Assembly: GCA_946406115.1 (NCBI GenBank)
Contig: OX291555.1
Span: forward strand, 15,456,001-15,520,000
DNA: 64,000 bases
Reading direction: 5' to 3'
DNA from: Apoda limacodes
Taxonomy: Eukaryota > Arthropoda > Insecta > Lepidoptera > Limacodidae
Part shown: piece after piece, positions 32,801 through 46,699 of the stretch
Layout: every line of letters starts with the position of its first letter
How positions within the stretch are numbered: position 1 is the first letter of the stretch
Program-made: the position numbers and the translations under genes
The notes under the pieces: generated by a model
What the model was told of the DNA's origin: nothing
Seen by the model: the letters and a program-made list of their open reading frames with translations, nothing else
Database searches by the model: none

Positions 32801-34567
32801 ATATTTCAATTAAAAAATGAATTGAGTCAACAACTTACCTGCAAAGTAAACTGTTCTTTCTGTATATGTGGTAAAGTCAACTTGTCATACAACTCTGGTG
32901 TTTCTAACACAATGTGGACTTCCTGCTGGCTAAACTTGGTAATGTGCTTCTCTGTAGCTGGGTAAATTATTGTGGTCTTTATACCTGGAGAAACAGCAAA
33001 ATAAAGATTTTATTAAAAACTGCAATAAGTTGAACTATGTGAACTTCACAGATTTTGATTTCTTACTTTAATCCACTAACTACCTTTTAATCATATTAAT
33101 CTCTAACCAAATTAAAAAAGCCTAGAAGTTAATGGTACTGCTAAAAAAAATGTGACATTTAATTTTACTTATAAAAGCAGCTTCAATTTATAGCTTAAAA
33201 TGCAAGAATTAGACAGTGCTCAGAACCAGTTCTAAAATGGTTCTAAAAACCATTATATCATTATATATATTTAAGAATCATTAAGATTAATGGTTATATT
33301 TAAGAGCAGAATAATAATATTGCAGTTACCTTTAAAAACTAGTTTAATTCAAAAACAACCCATTAATTTTGTTAAGTAAAAAGAACAAAAACTCCAAATA
33401 AACCGGTTTGACCCTTGTGTTGAAAAGTTAATTTAATGACAAACTGGTTTCTGGTTTAAGGCTAAGATATAGGCTAGATTGCCTAAATACACCATTTTTG
33501 TTCAAATTTTGTGGCAAAACTACAACCTCTGAAGGATTGAGTTTTATCACATTTGGTAATAGTCAATACACCTCAGCTGATATACACCCCATTGCAGGGG
33601 CACAGGCTTCTCATTGAAGAAGACGGCATAGTCATTGTCGAGCTAGTGGTCACTTGACTGTTAGAGTTGTCACTAAGCTAAAGGAGCCAGAAAAGTGTTC
33701 CACTAGGTGGTCACCCATCAAAGTAGTGACCATGCCAAACATCAATTAAGCACAGCAGCTGATAATTTCAGCGGCACTATTGTTGTTTAGACGAAACTTG
33801 TTTTGCGACATTTTATGACAGTTGGCAGCTGTCAAAAAGTAGTGCAAAACACCCACCTTCCGACATGGGTTTTTGGTAGCAAAATCGCTATAGCGAAATG
33901 CTAAAAGTCAACATATGATTTTTCCACCAAAAGCTAATGAAGAACAAACTTCATTCAGAAACGCCCGTGTTTAGAACATGATTCTGGAGTAAAACTGCTA
34001 TAATATTTTAGCACAACTACAGAATTAAACTCTTCCTAATTTAATGTGCCACGTTTCGTACCTAAATATAACTAAATGACACAAAACGAAGAAAAAATTA
34101 TATACGTACCTATTCCTCTATGACTAATCAAATCATAAATCGTAGGTATCAAACAAAAGAAACGTTGATATCCAACTTTGAAACATATGGTATATCCTAA
34201 AAGCGAAAGTGAGATTACAATACATACCGTTTATTGATGGATTAGGAAAACACTCAAAATTCCCGTAAATATCGTTTTGGAAGAATGTACGGAGATCGCT
34301 ATCTACTGAAAAATAGCCTCTGTTGTCCAGTTCTTCTGCTTTGAATGCATTTTTTTCCAAAATTATCAAAGCCACGCCACTTTTGTCTTTAAATTTTCCT
34401 TGGACATAGACAGCTTTCCTGTTAGTATTATTGTTTAAGATCTTTTCCAGTGTAAAATCTTCCAATTTAAATATTTTTTCACTTACACCATTTTCTTTGT
34501 CATGGTCAATTTTGATTTTCTTGCAAATTGGCGCAACTGAAATGTCTTCCGTAAGGCCGTCGGACAT
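29878..34567 (-). CDS. DCPS: m7GpppX diphosphatase, scavenger decapping enzyme DcpS, four exons
   Basis: Exons on the minus strand: 34228-34567, 32839-32984, 31663-31887, 29878-30189; 1023 nt, 340 residues (human about 337). DcpS hydrolyses the m7G cap left after 3'-5' mRNA decay, giving m7GMP. Exon 1 holds the N-terminal swapped-dimer region (FKLEDFTLEKIL, then ND-IYGNFECFPNPSING). Exon 2 has KTTIIYPATEKHITKFS. Exon 3 has WVYNILEGK, FVLIPDLKWDG and IKSLRDLDATHLPLL. Exon 4 has the HIT-family catalytic motif YHLHIHF (His about 263, 265, 267; the middle one is the nucleophile). All splice sites are GT-AG (donors GTATGT, GTAAGT, GTATAA) and phases are 1, 0, 0. Start ATG at 34567 has good context (CAAAATG). 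No AATAAA lies between its stop and the UBE3D-like ATG, so its 3' end is unclear. Confidence 0.96.
30240..30620 (-). mobile_element. Old family L retrotransposon copy in DcpS intron 3
   Basis: Strongly diverged but collinear with 18200-18700: TTAAGGTAACAAAC, then GATAAACTCCTTGCGGATGG, GCCCATTATACAAGCGATAG, GAACAGAGTCAAAAGCACTG. Same orientation as the minus copy. An early insertion, older than the other copies in the window. Confidence 0.65.
30640..31620. repeat. Degenerate dispersed repeats in DcpS intron 3
   Basis: Contains repeat-like pieces: GTTCCCACAGAAATCATT (30640) and CCCATGGAAATAATTTTTC, CTAGCGGCCCGTCCCGGCTT (30961) and TAGTAGTTTTTGAGTATATT near 31235, and CTATAGTTTACCATATGAAA with AATTCCTGTGGGAACTTTTG near 31470-31520, similar to 38450-38510. 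No coding sequence. Confidence 0.5.
31888..32838 (-). other. DcpS intron 2
   Basis: AT-rich intron. A slightly GC-richer patch at 32140-32480 looks like an old repeat but I cannot name it. No exon-like sequence seen on either strand. Confidence 0.5.
32985..34227 (-). other. DcpS intron 1
   Basis: Holds a degenerate dispersed repeat at about 33560-33700 (CCCATTGCAGGGGCACAGGC, related to the block at 45905) and a patch at 33770-33880 with GACATGGGT reminiscent of MITE family B. Nothing coding seen. Confidence 0.5.
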
Positions 34568-35100
34568 TTTGTAAGGGTTGCCAGCAAATAGAAAATAGAT
34601 GCAAAAGCATTACAAAAGGACGTCAACATTCATCGGCTGACATTCAAACTACATATATGTAATAGATTGCAATGTACATAATATTATGAATTAGAACAAA
34701 AAAGCTTATTATAACACATAAAGGCACACATTTAAGTTCGTCTAAATTTTTAAACAATAAATTACGATCACAATAACACAAAAGTCTAGCAGCCAACACT
34801 ATTTGTCCGGTCCGATTTAAGCTTACGTACGTAACGAAAGAAAGATAGTTCTTTGGTTACCTACATAACATACAACATTTACACTTTATAATTTGCATAC
34901 ATTACTTTCAGTATTGCTAGCATTTTAAGCAATCATTAAGGGAATTTTTCTTGTGTAAATTAAAAGTTATTGTGCATAGAATATATACATGTATAGAAGT
35001 TGTGAAATATGTATGGAATTTGGACCACACCAATGCCGATTCACATGCTAGGGATGAGCAAGTGAAAAACATATAGTAATCGATGAATGTCGTTTTATTA
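34568..35100. promoter_or_regulatory. DcpS upstream region
   Basis: 5' flank of DcpS. AT-rich, without TATA box at a usual distance; no clear initiator picked. Nothing else recognised before the SINE at 35102. Confidence 0.3.
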
Positions 35101-35101
35101 T

Positions 35102-35345
35102 TAACCCGGCGTGTACAAATGAGTCTTTTTTATTTCTCTAGTAAGTACATTGATTATTTACACCATTGGCTTTTCGGTGAAGGAAAACATCGTGAGGAAA
35201 CCTGCATACGTCAAAAAGAAAAAGACGTATGTGAAGTCCACAATCCGCACTGGGCCCGCATGTGAACTATGGCCCAGATCGCCTTCGGTGAGGGTAGGCT
35301 GTGCCACAACAGTGGGGACGTATGAGGCTGATAAGGAAAGTATTT
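35102..35345 (+). mobile_element. SINE family 1, copy 3, without tRNA head
   Basis: Begins inside the element at CCCGGCGTGTACAAATGAGT, then CATCGTGAGGAAACCTGCAT, GTGAAGTCCACAATCCGCAC and TATGAGGCTGATAAGGAAAG. The A and B boxes are missing, so it is 5'-truncated. Confidence 0.85.
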
Positions 35346-35636
35346 AAACGAGTGACTGTAAATACAAATTTTAAGTGTCATAAATAATGAATTTGGGTAA
35401 CAAAATTACTAAGTAAGCGACTGAGGAGAAACCAAAACAGCATTACAAACATTAATTTGAGTTACTTATATGTAATACAAAACGAAAAGCATTTTAATAT
35501 TTGTGTGACTATATTTCTTAAAGTGACAATTTAACATCCTGCATTATATTAAATATTTGACAAATCATTAATTAATAGTGAGCTGCATTTTATCTTTTCA
35601 GTACCAAATTAAGCTAGCAATGGGCCTGAAGCACAT

Positions 35637-37319
35637 CGTCGCCTCAGTTGTTATTTGTCCTATCGACCAAATTCATCCAAAATTAACTTAAAATGCAGTA
35701 TTGATAAGAATTAATTTCAATCGTGTTGGTTCAGGAAGATTTATAACTTTTTTCTCCTAAAACTACAAAAAAACCATTGAAACTTTATTTTTGACAAAAC
35801 ACTGTAATCAAAGTGTTGTGCGTATTTGTTCTATGTCCAGTGTTTGTTTTATATCCTACATCGTAAGAGACGTTAAGTGCTTCGGTGTTTTTAGTCCACT
35901 CAATCGACCAATCACAGCCCGCAATGCCATGTCCGCCATTTTGTTGGATTTTTCAATGTAGCTGGAGACATCCCGAGAATTACGAAAATATTGTAAAAAC
36001 CTTTTAATTGTTATAAGAAAAAAGGCAGATTGTGTCTAGAATGTTTTGTAATAGTAGATATAATCAGACGCAGCGGCAAACTAAGCTGTAAGTAAGTTCT
36101 GTCTAATTTTCACTCCCTGCCGTTTTGAACTTGAAACAGGATGTCGTTGTTTAATGACTTTGAACAACTACGAAGCTAAGTCCAAGAGTGCGTTCGTAAA
36201 AGTAGATTGTTATTCATAGTAGCGTAATGTGTCGTCCTAGACGCAGAAGGACACGAATTATTCCCGGTTTGTCAAGTTTAAAAAATGTCTTATTTCTTTA
36301 ACTCTGAAGGTTCTGGGTGTTACTGTAGTACAACCTCAGTGCATCAATAGATATTGACCTACTTTTTCCTTTAATTGTAGCGTAATGGAGTAAACCAAGT
36401 AGGTTTATTACTTTTAGAATATATATACATAAGTCAAATCATAAATTATACGAACTAGAAAGTGTTGTGAGCTTTGAGTATGTACTAAATTAAAAGATAT
36501 TAACTGTTTGAGTTTTGAATAAATAATACAGTGAATTATACACCATCCTGTATCCTGTATATACATCTGGAACAAAGAACAAATAAGCACGCAAAAATGA
36601 AACAGTCACTTTGTCCTATCTCTAATAAGGTATTGTTCTTACTCTACATTCGTAATTAAAATTGTACTTGTTTTTTTTATATCTCCACATAAAAACTGTA
36701 AAATAAGGTATAATTAATTTGCATTCATAGATGAAATTTATCAGAATCAATGTAAAAGTAAAGCATGTATAAAGAAAAGCCTTCAAATCTCAAACTAGTT
36801 TTTTTTTTTTAAATAGAACAAAAACTCTTCTGTAAAGGGCGCGTTCGTTCTGGGATTTAGAGTTCCCACGAATGATACTTTTCACACTTTTGATAACGCC
36901 AGATTTGCCACCGACACCTACCGTTCGTTTAGCTTTGAAACGTTACTTACAAAATTTTTGGTTACAAAACTTGCAAAACGAACGGTTGACGTACACACAC
37001 TACGATAAAACACACACTACCATAAACAATGAATATGTATAGGCAGTTTGACAGATTAACACAAAAACCCCACCTCCAGACATGGGTCTAAAGTTTCATT
37101 ATTCGGTGGCAAAAGTGACAAAAAAAATACAAAAATATCTTTAACGAACGCATGACAGTTTGTCACAGGTGATACGAAAATTTTGATATATTTGATACCA
37201 ATGCTAAACGAACGGATGACAGGTTGCAAAAGTAATGAAAATAATGATTCTGCATCGCAGAACGAACGCACTGAAAATGTAACCAATGGTAGATAGGACA
37301 AATAAGCACTGAGGCGACG
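35637..37319. mobile_element. 1.7-kb inverted-repeat element with nested MITE
   Basis: CGTCGCCTCAGTTGTTATTT + GTCCTATC (35637-35664) is the reverse complement, with three changes, of 37292-37319. The 1.68-kb interior has no transposase-like frame that I can find. It contains MITE family B copy 2 at 36837-37272, inserted close to the right end. Probably a large non-autonomous DNA transposon. Confidence 0.65.
36837..37272. mobile_element. MITE family B, copy 2
   Basis: Starts GGGCGCGTTCGTTCTGGGAT and ends CAGAACGAACGCACT; interior collinear with the copy at 5058-5500 (GATAACGCCAGATTTGCCAC, AAAACGAACGGTTGACGTAC, CACCTCCAGACATGGGTCTA). The right end has diverged. Confidence 0.85.
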
Positions 37320-37482
37320 ACAGTTACATTTACCGATGGAGTAACAGATTCATATTTTTCTCCTTTGAAGCGAGTACCGGGTGCGGTACATAGGTAGCAT
37401 TGTTTTTGTCAATATATTTTAAAGAAAACAACAGAATACTTCTAAGTACTTTGTTAACAGCTGGTAACCAACAAACATGGCA

Positions 37483-37570
37483 GTTTATTTATATATATAT
37501 ATAAAAATTGCATTATAATGACGAACACTGTTTTAAGGTAAATTACGGAGGCCACACACACACACAAATG
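37483..37570. repeat. AT and CA simple repeats
   Basis: A TA run near 37488-37503 and a CACACACACACA run near 37554-37566. Short microsatellites. Confidence 0.6.
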
Positions 37571-37689
37571 TCGAAGATAATGCATTGGCGATGGGCTAGT
37601 AACTACGGTGTCACGTTGGCTGCGTCAGCAACTCGTAAAGAGTAGGTATCTAGACACGCGGTAGCGTGTCAAGCCAAGTTCAAGTAACA

Positions 37690-38030
37690 AAATTGGCGAG
37701 CAGCACCGTGTGTAATATTAAACGAACCATTTGGAGCCGTTTTTGACCCCCTCATAACTCAAAAACTATTTCACATAAACGTGTCAAATTCAGGGTCATA
37801 TATTGAAACTTGCGAGATACATATGTGCTCCAAATTTCATAAGCACATCTCAAACGGTTATTTAGATTTTAACGTTCAAAACTCGTCATTTTTATCACTG
37901 ACTGACCTTTAGATCAAAACTCTAATCCAGTTCCAGATGACCTAGAAGGTTCAAATTTGGCATGCAGATGGTAATTAGGTGAATACAAAGGAATAAATCA
38001 GAAACTGGTAATTTTTTATTATAATTTTTC
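37690..38030 (+). repeat. Lepidopteran dispersed repeat
   Basis: Contains GGAGCCGTTTTTGACCCCCT, CATAACTCAAAAACTATTTC, CTCCAAATTTCATAAGCACA and CCTAGAAGGTTCAAATTTGG. Spaced phrases of this type are typical of non-coding repeats of the order. No ORF. Confidence 0.5.
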
Positions 38031-38334
38031 AATTAATTGATTTTATTAGGAACACTTAACTTATACTTATAAAAACTGTAATGTAAGAATCAGCAATCAA
38101 AACTTATGACAGCCGGTCATAATGTGGATTTTAAGGTCTTCACGTGATTACTTAACGAGTTGAATACCACCCTTAATTTGTTTTTAATACAAATATTTCC
38201 GTTTTAGTACTAATAACTAAGAGTATAGTCGATTTTCGTATTTATTACGTTATTAACTGGGATTTAGTATTAATTATTGTTTCAATATTTAGCGCACATC
38301 AATAGTGTACGATCAATACTTATAAATAACTAGA

Positions 38335-38666
38335 CATTGCCAGCGGCTCCACCCGCCCTACATTTGGTTATCGACGTGGAACTCCTTTATTTAATTACAG
38401 TATTAATACTGTGATTTACTCCTTAATTACACTAATGAAGTGTGCTATATCAAGCTGTAGCTATAGTTCGTTTAAGCTCGGTTATAGTTATTCCAGCGGG
38501 AGCTTTTGAATTTTTCGGGATAAGAAGTAGTCTATGTGCTATTCCAGGACCTAATTTATAGGTGTGCCAAGTTTCATCCCGATGCGTCTAGTGGCTGAAG
38601 GGTTATTAAGTAAACAACATCCATCCATACTAACAAACTTTCGCCTTTATAATATTAGTAGGATTA
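38335..38666 (+). repeat. Lepidopteran dispersed repeat with TATAATATTAGTAGGA end
   Basis: Starts CTAGACATTGCCAGCGGCTC + CACCCGCCCT, includes GCTGTAGCTATAGTTCG, GTGCCAAGTTTCATCCCGAT and ends ACTTTCGCCTTTATAATATT + AGTAGGA. The two ends are 3' motifs of the same dispersed class in opposite orientations. Confidence 0.6.
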
Positions 38667-38669
38667 AAT

Positions 38670-38800
38670 AATAGGCATTTCAGTACACGGCACGCGGTGC
38701 GACGTCGGAGCAGCGGGGTGGGAGCGCGAACCTAGACGCGAACGAGTGGTAGCCGCGCTCATAAGTGCGACAGCCGTCTTGCTGTCCGGTTGTCTTTCGA
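38670..38800 (+). promoter_or_regulatory. CpG-rich block with initiator-like TCAGT, candidate promoter
   Basis: A sharp GC- and CpG-rich patch (CACGGCACGCGGTGCGACGT, GTAGCCGCGCTC) in AT-rich surroundings. TTCAGTACAC at 38677 matches the insect initiator, and GTATGA near 38807 could be a donor. No transcript can be followed from here, so it may instead be a repeat. Confidence 0.25.
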
Positions 38801-39134
38801 TATCTGACGTATGAGGTTGTGATTTATGCTACGAAATTGATAGGTTTTCTTAAAAAATACTTATATGTTTGTGGTTATATTATTATTACAATTCTTTTAG
38901 TAAGTACGTATGGTATAGGCAATAGTTTAAATCAAAAATTAATAATAATTTTAGTATAGTTATAAGTAGGTATGTATACTTAACTCTGAATGAGTTTGAG
39001 AATGAGAACTTATTGGTAACAAATTGTTTTTCTTGAAAATTCAATAGAAAACAGGTAATTTGTAACAAAATCGTCTTAAATAATTATCTTTTTATAAGGT
39101 ATATTGTACGATGTGTAGTTCAATAGAATAACGG

Positions 39135-39415
39135 GTGGGTAACACACTTACCTTACACCGAATTATTCCAATGCCTCCCGATGGAAGCTGCCTATTCCAT
39201 TCGATTGCATATTCTTTGTTTGAGTATAGTAATATACAACAAACAAATAGGTTGCGTGAGACTATAGTAGACTATGTATGTCGTAACTTGGATGATTTAT
39301 GTATGTACACTAGCGCTCCAAACGGGGATCCTTACCTACTGCTCTGATATGTTGCGAAATGTTGAATGGGTATAGTAACAAGTCATGACAATTGCATTTT
39401 ATCTAATTGACTCCT
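39135..39415 (+). pseudogene. OTU-domain fragment of a Helitron-type element
   Basis: HRIIPMPPDGSCLFHSIAYS followed by LRETIVDYVCRN and YTSAPNGDPY is the start of an OTU cysteine-protease domain, with the D-G-x-C-L-F-x-S-I catalytic segment intact. The frame breaks near 39347; a second frame (DMLRNVEWV) continues the domain before decaying. OTU domains of this kind accompany PIF1-type helicases in some eukaryotic Helitrons. The remainder of the domain, including the catalytic His, is lost. Confidence 0.75.
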
Positions 39416-39474
39416 AAAATTAACCGCTAAAAATACAAAACGACCGGCTTAAAGAAATCATATCTTATTTTAGA

Positions 39475-40297
39475 CTGCTGTCCGATGATGCAGTATGTTT
39501 ATTTCCCACTAAAAATATGTGTAACCAGGTTAATACTTCAATGTTGGCAAGTATGGAGCAAACAGAAATTAAATAAATTCGATAGACGAAATAGACTGTC
39601 TTCGGTATTTAAAAAAAACTAGCAAATGAAGTACTCAAAAAGATCGAGGATGATTCGTCGCTAACTGCTGGCTTAGAAAATGTCGTCACATAAAAATAGG
39701 TGCACGTGTAATGTTGCGAAGAAACGTAGATGTCAGTAAAGGACTGGTAAACGTATCCATTGGAAAAATAGAGAAGGTACATTGGGACGTCGACAACAGC
39801 AATAGCGCACGTAAAATTACAACACAATTTAAACATAATATAATTTACGAACTAGAACGAGTCAAGACCAAGTTTCAGATATTAAGTAATGTATATGTTC
39901 ACAGGGAACAATTCCCAATTTGCTTAGCATAGCTATTACTATCCACAAATCACAAGGCCTTAGCCTTGATAGTGCTCTTCTCGACGATGGCTCCTCTATA
40001 TTTAGTAAAGGGCAGGCTTACGTTGGACTCTCCAGAGTTAAAACCGCACATGGAGTTCATCTTTTCAATTTAGATCCAAGTCAAATCAAGGCACAAGAGA
40101 GCTCTTTTGTAGAGTACAATCGTCTGCGCACGTTATACCGACCCGACTTGGCCAAATTAAGTATAAACAGAAAACGCGTAAAAAAAAAACAGGATACTGA
40201 ATGGGCAATTCACTCCAACATTTCAAAGGTACAAGAAAATATAGAAAATAACACAAAAAAGACAATTGTACCCCGTAAACGTAGGAACGTACAGTAG
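39475..40297 (+). pseudogene. PIF1-like helicase C-terminus of a Helitron-type element
   Basis: Collinear helicase pieces in shifting frames: SDDAVCLFPTKNMCNQVNTS (39483) with a following stop, then IGARVMLRRNVDVSKGLVN (39695-39750), FQILSNVYVHREQFPICLA, and after a one-base deletion at about 39930 AITIHKSQGLSLDSA (motif V) and FSKGQAYVGLSRVKT (motif VI), ending at 40297 with a basic tail. The N-terminal Rep domain, ATPase motifs I-III and both element ends were not found. Rolling-circle transposition would need them, so the copy is dead. Confidence 0.9.
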
Positions 40298-40571
40298 TTT
40301 AACAAAAACCATTTGGTATTAATTTTGTTATAAATAAGTACCTACTAATATTTTATGTACAAAAAGTAATGAAATCCCATCAAAAACATAAATGTAAAAT
40401 GAGAGCCAAGTTCAATATTATGAAATATGCCTTGGATATTGACTTCAACGACAAAAGAAGTGAGATCTAAATGGGTACCAAGTTCAATGGTCAGTCCTAA
40501 AATTTATTTATAACAACATAAAATATCATTTCTTATTATAACTCAGGATAATATATTGTAGACTAAGGTCT

Positions 40572-40726
40572 GACTTGGCTAGTTTCTCATATACGAATTA
40601 TATTATAGCCTTTGCAAGTTCTAAACCTGTTACTTGTCGGTTCTTATTTTATTATTCCGAAAATTTGGCTTGCTGGTAGAAACTAGCCATCAAACATAAT
40701 AATTCGTATATGAGAACTAGCCAAGT
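40572..40726. mobile_element. 155-bp palindromic MITE with GACTTGGCTAGTT ends
   Basis: GACTTGGCTAGTTTCTCATA + TACGAATTAT at the left and the near-exact reverse complement ending CTAGCCAAGTC at the right; arms of about 33 bp. No ORF. Lies 275 bp past the helicase relic. Confidence 0.8.
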
Positions 40727-40929
40727 CTATGAAGGTACCGTATCTTTACTCAAATATCATTGACTAATTAATATATCATATGTCATTTTTTGTCTTCTGT
40801 ATCTATGAAGTAAACTTATACCTTGTTTGTCAAATTAAAATAGGTAGTTTAAAAAATATGAGGAAAAGATGAATATTTCCACATACATATCAGCTACAAT
40901 CATATACCCTTAGGCTTTACAATAGTAAC

Positions 40930-41250
40930 TAATGTATGCTTAGCTAGACTGTGCCATTATAACCCCTCTGCCGCACACACTATGCTCCTTTCGCTACTTA
41001 TCGCTCTGCTCCTTGCGCTGCCCCGAAGTTGCACTCTCTGTCCACACACTGCTCAACTTGTGCAATTAATCGTGACACTCCGTACTAGGTTCAAATGGCA
41101 ACGGACAAAAATGGCAGCGGTAGGCGTGACGAGGAGCATGACGAGTAACGTGGCCACACTACGTCTCTGCCTCTTTTCGTCGCTACTTTCCATGCCACTC
41201 GACGAGTGGTTAGGCCTTTGCCCGCGCCCCGTGTCGTCTGTGTAGCTTAC
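40930..41250. other. CpG-rich block of unknown nature
   Basis: A 300-bp GC-richer stretch. The plus strand has an 87-codon frame (40982-41245) whose start (MLLSLLIALLLALPRSC) looks like a signal peptide, but the rest shows no domain. Could be a promoter, an exon or a repeat; I cannot decide. Confidence 0.25.
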
Positions 41251-41439
41251 AGAAAGAGCTAATTTTTTCGAACCTGGTGTAATCGATTGCATCAATGTTA
41301 GCTGATGTGAAACCCTCGGATAAAGTATAGTTAGTAATTATTTTTCTTAGCCCTCGGTGCGCGAGTCCAATTAGCACTTTCCTAATTTTTATTTGTACAT
41401 TGCACACCATCACTTTACAAGTAGGTATATTAATACATC

Positions 41440-41487
41440 GTGTATTGTGTGTGTGTGAGAGAGGGTGTGTGTGTGTGTGTGTGTGTT
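41440..41487. repeat. GT microsatellite
   Basis: TGTGTGTGTG, a GAGAGAG interruption, then about ten GT units. Confidence 0.9.
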
Positions 41488-43655
41488 AGACCGCACTCTG
41501 TGGTAAACTGCACTGCACTGCAAATATTTACTGAACTGCAGCGGCAACTTTCTCCGCCGTTCGTTTTGCAACCTTGGAGCAAATTTAACGAAATTGACAT
41601 ATGTTGATGTGATAATTGTTAATAAAAAGTAATTTGATAGACAACGCTATTTATATAACGCATTCAATCTACCTCGGTAGGCAGGATAGATTAACAGAGT
41701 AGTTTAGGGGTGCTAAACGGTAAGGTTGTTTGTATTAATTTAATTTTTAATTTTACGTTTAAACTTTTTAATTAAGATTTTAAATTCAAAAGTCATTTCG
41801 TCATTAAGTGCGCCGGAATGACCTACTTTGCTTGTACTTATCGAGGAACCGTTCGCCTCTTTTCGAATAGATGGGACGAAAAATAATAAAAGATGTAAAG
41901 GTAATCATATATAATGCTTTATTATTCGCTCAATTAATAGTGTGACCTTATTCTAAAATAAATGGTACAGTCGTTAAAAAATAAACGACAAAAAAAAACG
42001 CAAATTACACGCATTCAAAATGTATTTTTTACACTGGTACCTACTCACTCATAATATTTAATTGTGATTTGTACTTAAAACTTACCTATGTTACAATCGA
42101 ATGTAATATTTTCAATTTGAAAATATTTTTTTACAGTTTTACACGGAAAAAAATAACAAATTATGGTATATTAAACTGTATTTCATTTAAAATTGAGATT
42201 AAGCTAATCATATCTAATTCATATTACAATTTAAAAAAAAAATTATTACCATTGGAATTGGTAGCATGCATTTATTTTTATATTTCATGGTAACATTATT
42301 AATAGTTAATAAACATGTTTAGCGTATAAATATACAATTATCAATTGATCTATAGAAATGTATATTTATGATCTACATTTTGCTTACAAAAAAGTTTTGA
42401 AAATAATTTTTTGAGTTCAGTAAAATAACTTAATACAACATAATAATCATAGATAAGTTTAATAAATCATTTTAAAAGATAAAGTATTTAAACTGATTTT
42501 TGTAGAAATTATTTAAAAGAAAACGGTCTCGATTGAAAAATACATTAAGTTATTACAGACAGGAAATTAAAGTTTATTTAATACAAAAGTCAGTTGTAAG
42601 CATAACGTAAATAAGGTATAATTGCTATATGTACTTAAAGATAGGTACACGAAGACATATTTTATGTGTGTATAAATATATTCTAAAATACATAGTAAAA
42701 ATTTCAAGTTCGTAAATCCATCAGTCTTATTCAAGGCACCGATTATGAACCAATAGGTATCTCGAATTATTGTAAATAGTTTGTATAAAAATAGCTGCCT
42801 CTATATATAATATATAAAGTTGGCACAAATTTATTGTATTTATAGCCTTTAACGTTACAATTTTATATTTAAGCCATCTAAATTCAATTCCATTTATATA
42901 TTTTTGTAATTAGTTTCTGCTTAGTTAAAGTTAGAAATGCATTAAGTAAACAAATATTCTTTTTAGTACAGTACTAAAATACTGTAAAATCTTTCGATTT
43001 TCGCAGTTATAATATAGGATTGAATTGAAGTATTCTAATCGGAAATTAAAAGTAAATATTTGGAATTTAAACTACTAAAAAAAGTTCGAATACAAGACCT
43101 ATTTCGAATTTAAAAACAAAATCGAATCATAGAATTGGTATGTAAAGCCTTTGACGGCCATTCAAAATCCGTTCCGAGAGCACCGAAAATCAATTCGGAA
43201 CGAAAAGAAAAACACGTACTTTGACGCTCGCTCCTTGCCTTTCGAAATACAAAACAGTGTATCATATTGTACAAAAAGCTGTTCCAATAACTCATGCTTA
43301 AAACCTTAAACAGTTACCAGCTTCACAATTTTATTCTAAAGAAAAAAACATTGAGTAAAAAAGTAATTCTTCCAAGTTCAAATTACAGCTGCATTTAATA
43401 AATGCTCATTACATTGCAAAAAACATTATTAAATTTTTAAGTGTAGAATTTAAAAGAAAGAATTTCAAATTCATAAAGGTACTGGCCATTACTAACAAAA
43501 AATGCTACAGTTCTAAAGCATTTTCTTTTTTTTAAAGCGCCAGAAGAATACCTTCCAAATTCGAATTCCGACAGGTTCTGGAAGTTCAAATTGAACATTA
43601 TAAAAAAAAGAACTATCACAGTTCTAAATTTAAATTCAGTTTTAATTTTTTTGTT
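41488..43655 (-). other. PHLDB 3' flank, likely including its 3' UTR
   Basis: AT-rich sequence downstream of the PHLDB stop codon on the minus strand. A candidate AATAAA is at 43335-43330, about 320 nt after the stop; many others follow. The left part (41560-41900) is slightly GC-richer and unassigned. No credible frame. Confidence 0.4.
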
Positions 43656-46623
<2,968 letters not shown>

Positions 46624-46669
46624 CTGCAGCTGTAGAGACAAACATAGCATTAAAAAGGGAATGTTCCAC

Positions 46670-46695
46670 TATATATATATATATATATATATATA
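46670..46695. repeat. AT microsatellite
   Basis: About 13 AT units, 47 bp upstream of the PHLDB exon acceptor, followed by a short CG-rich patch CGCCGCGGCACATTAG. Confidence 0.9.
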
Positions 46696-46699
46696 CGCC

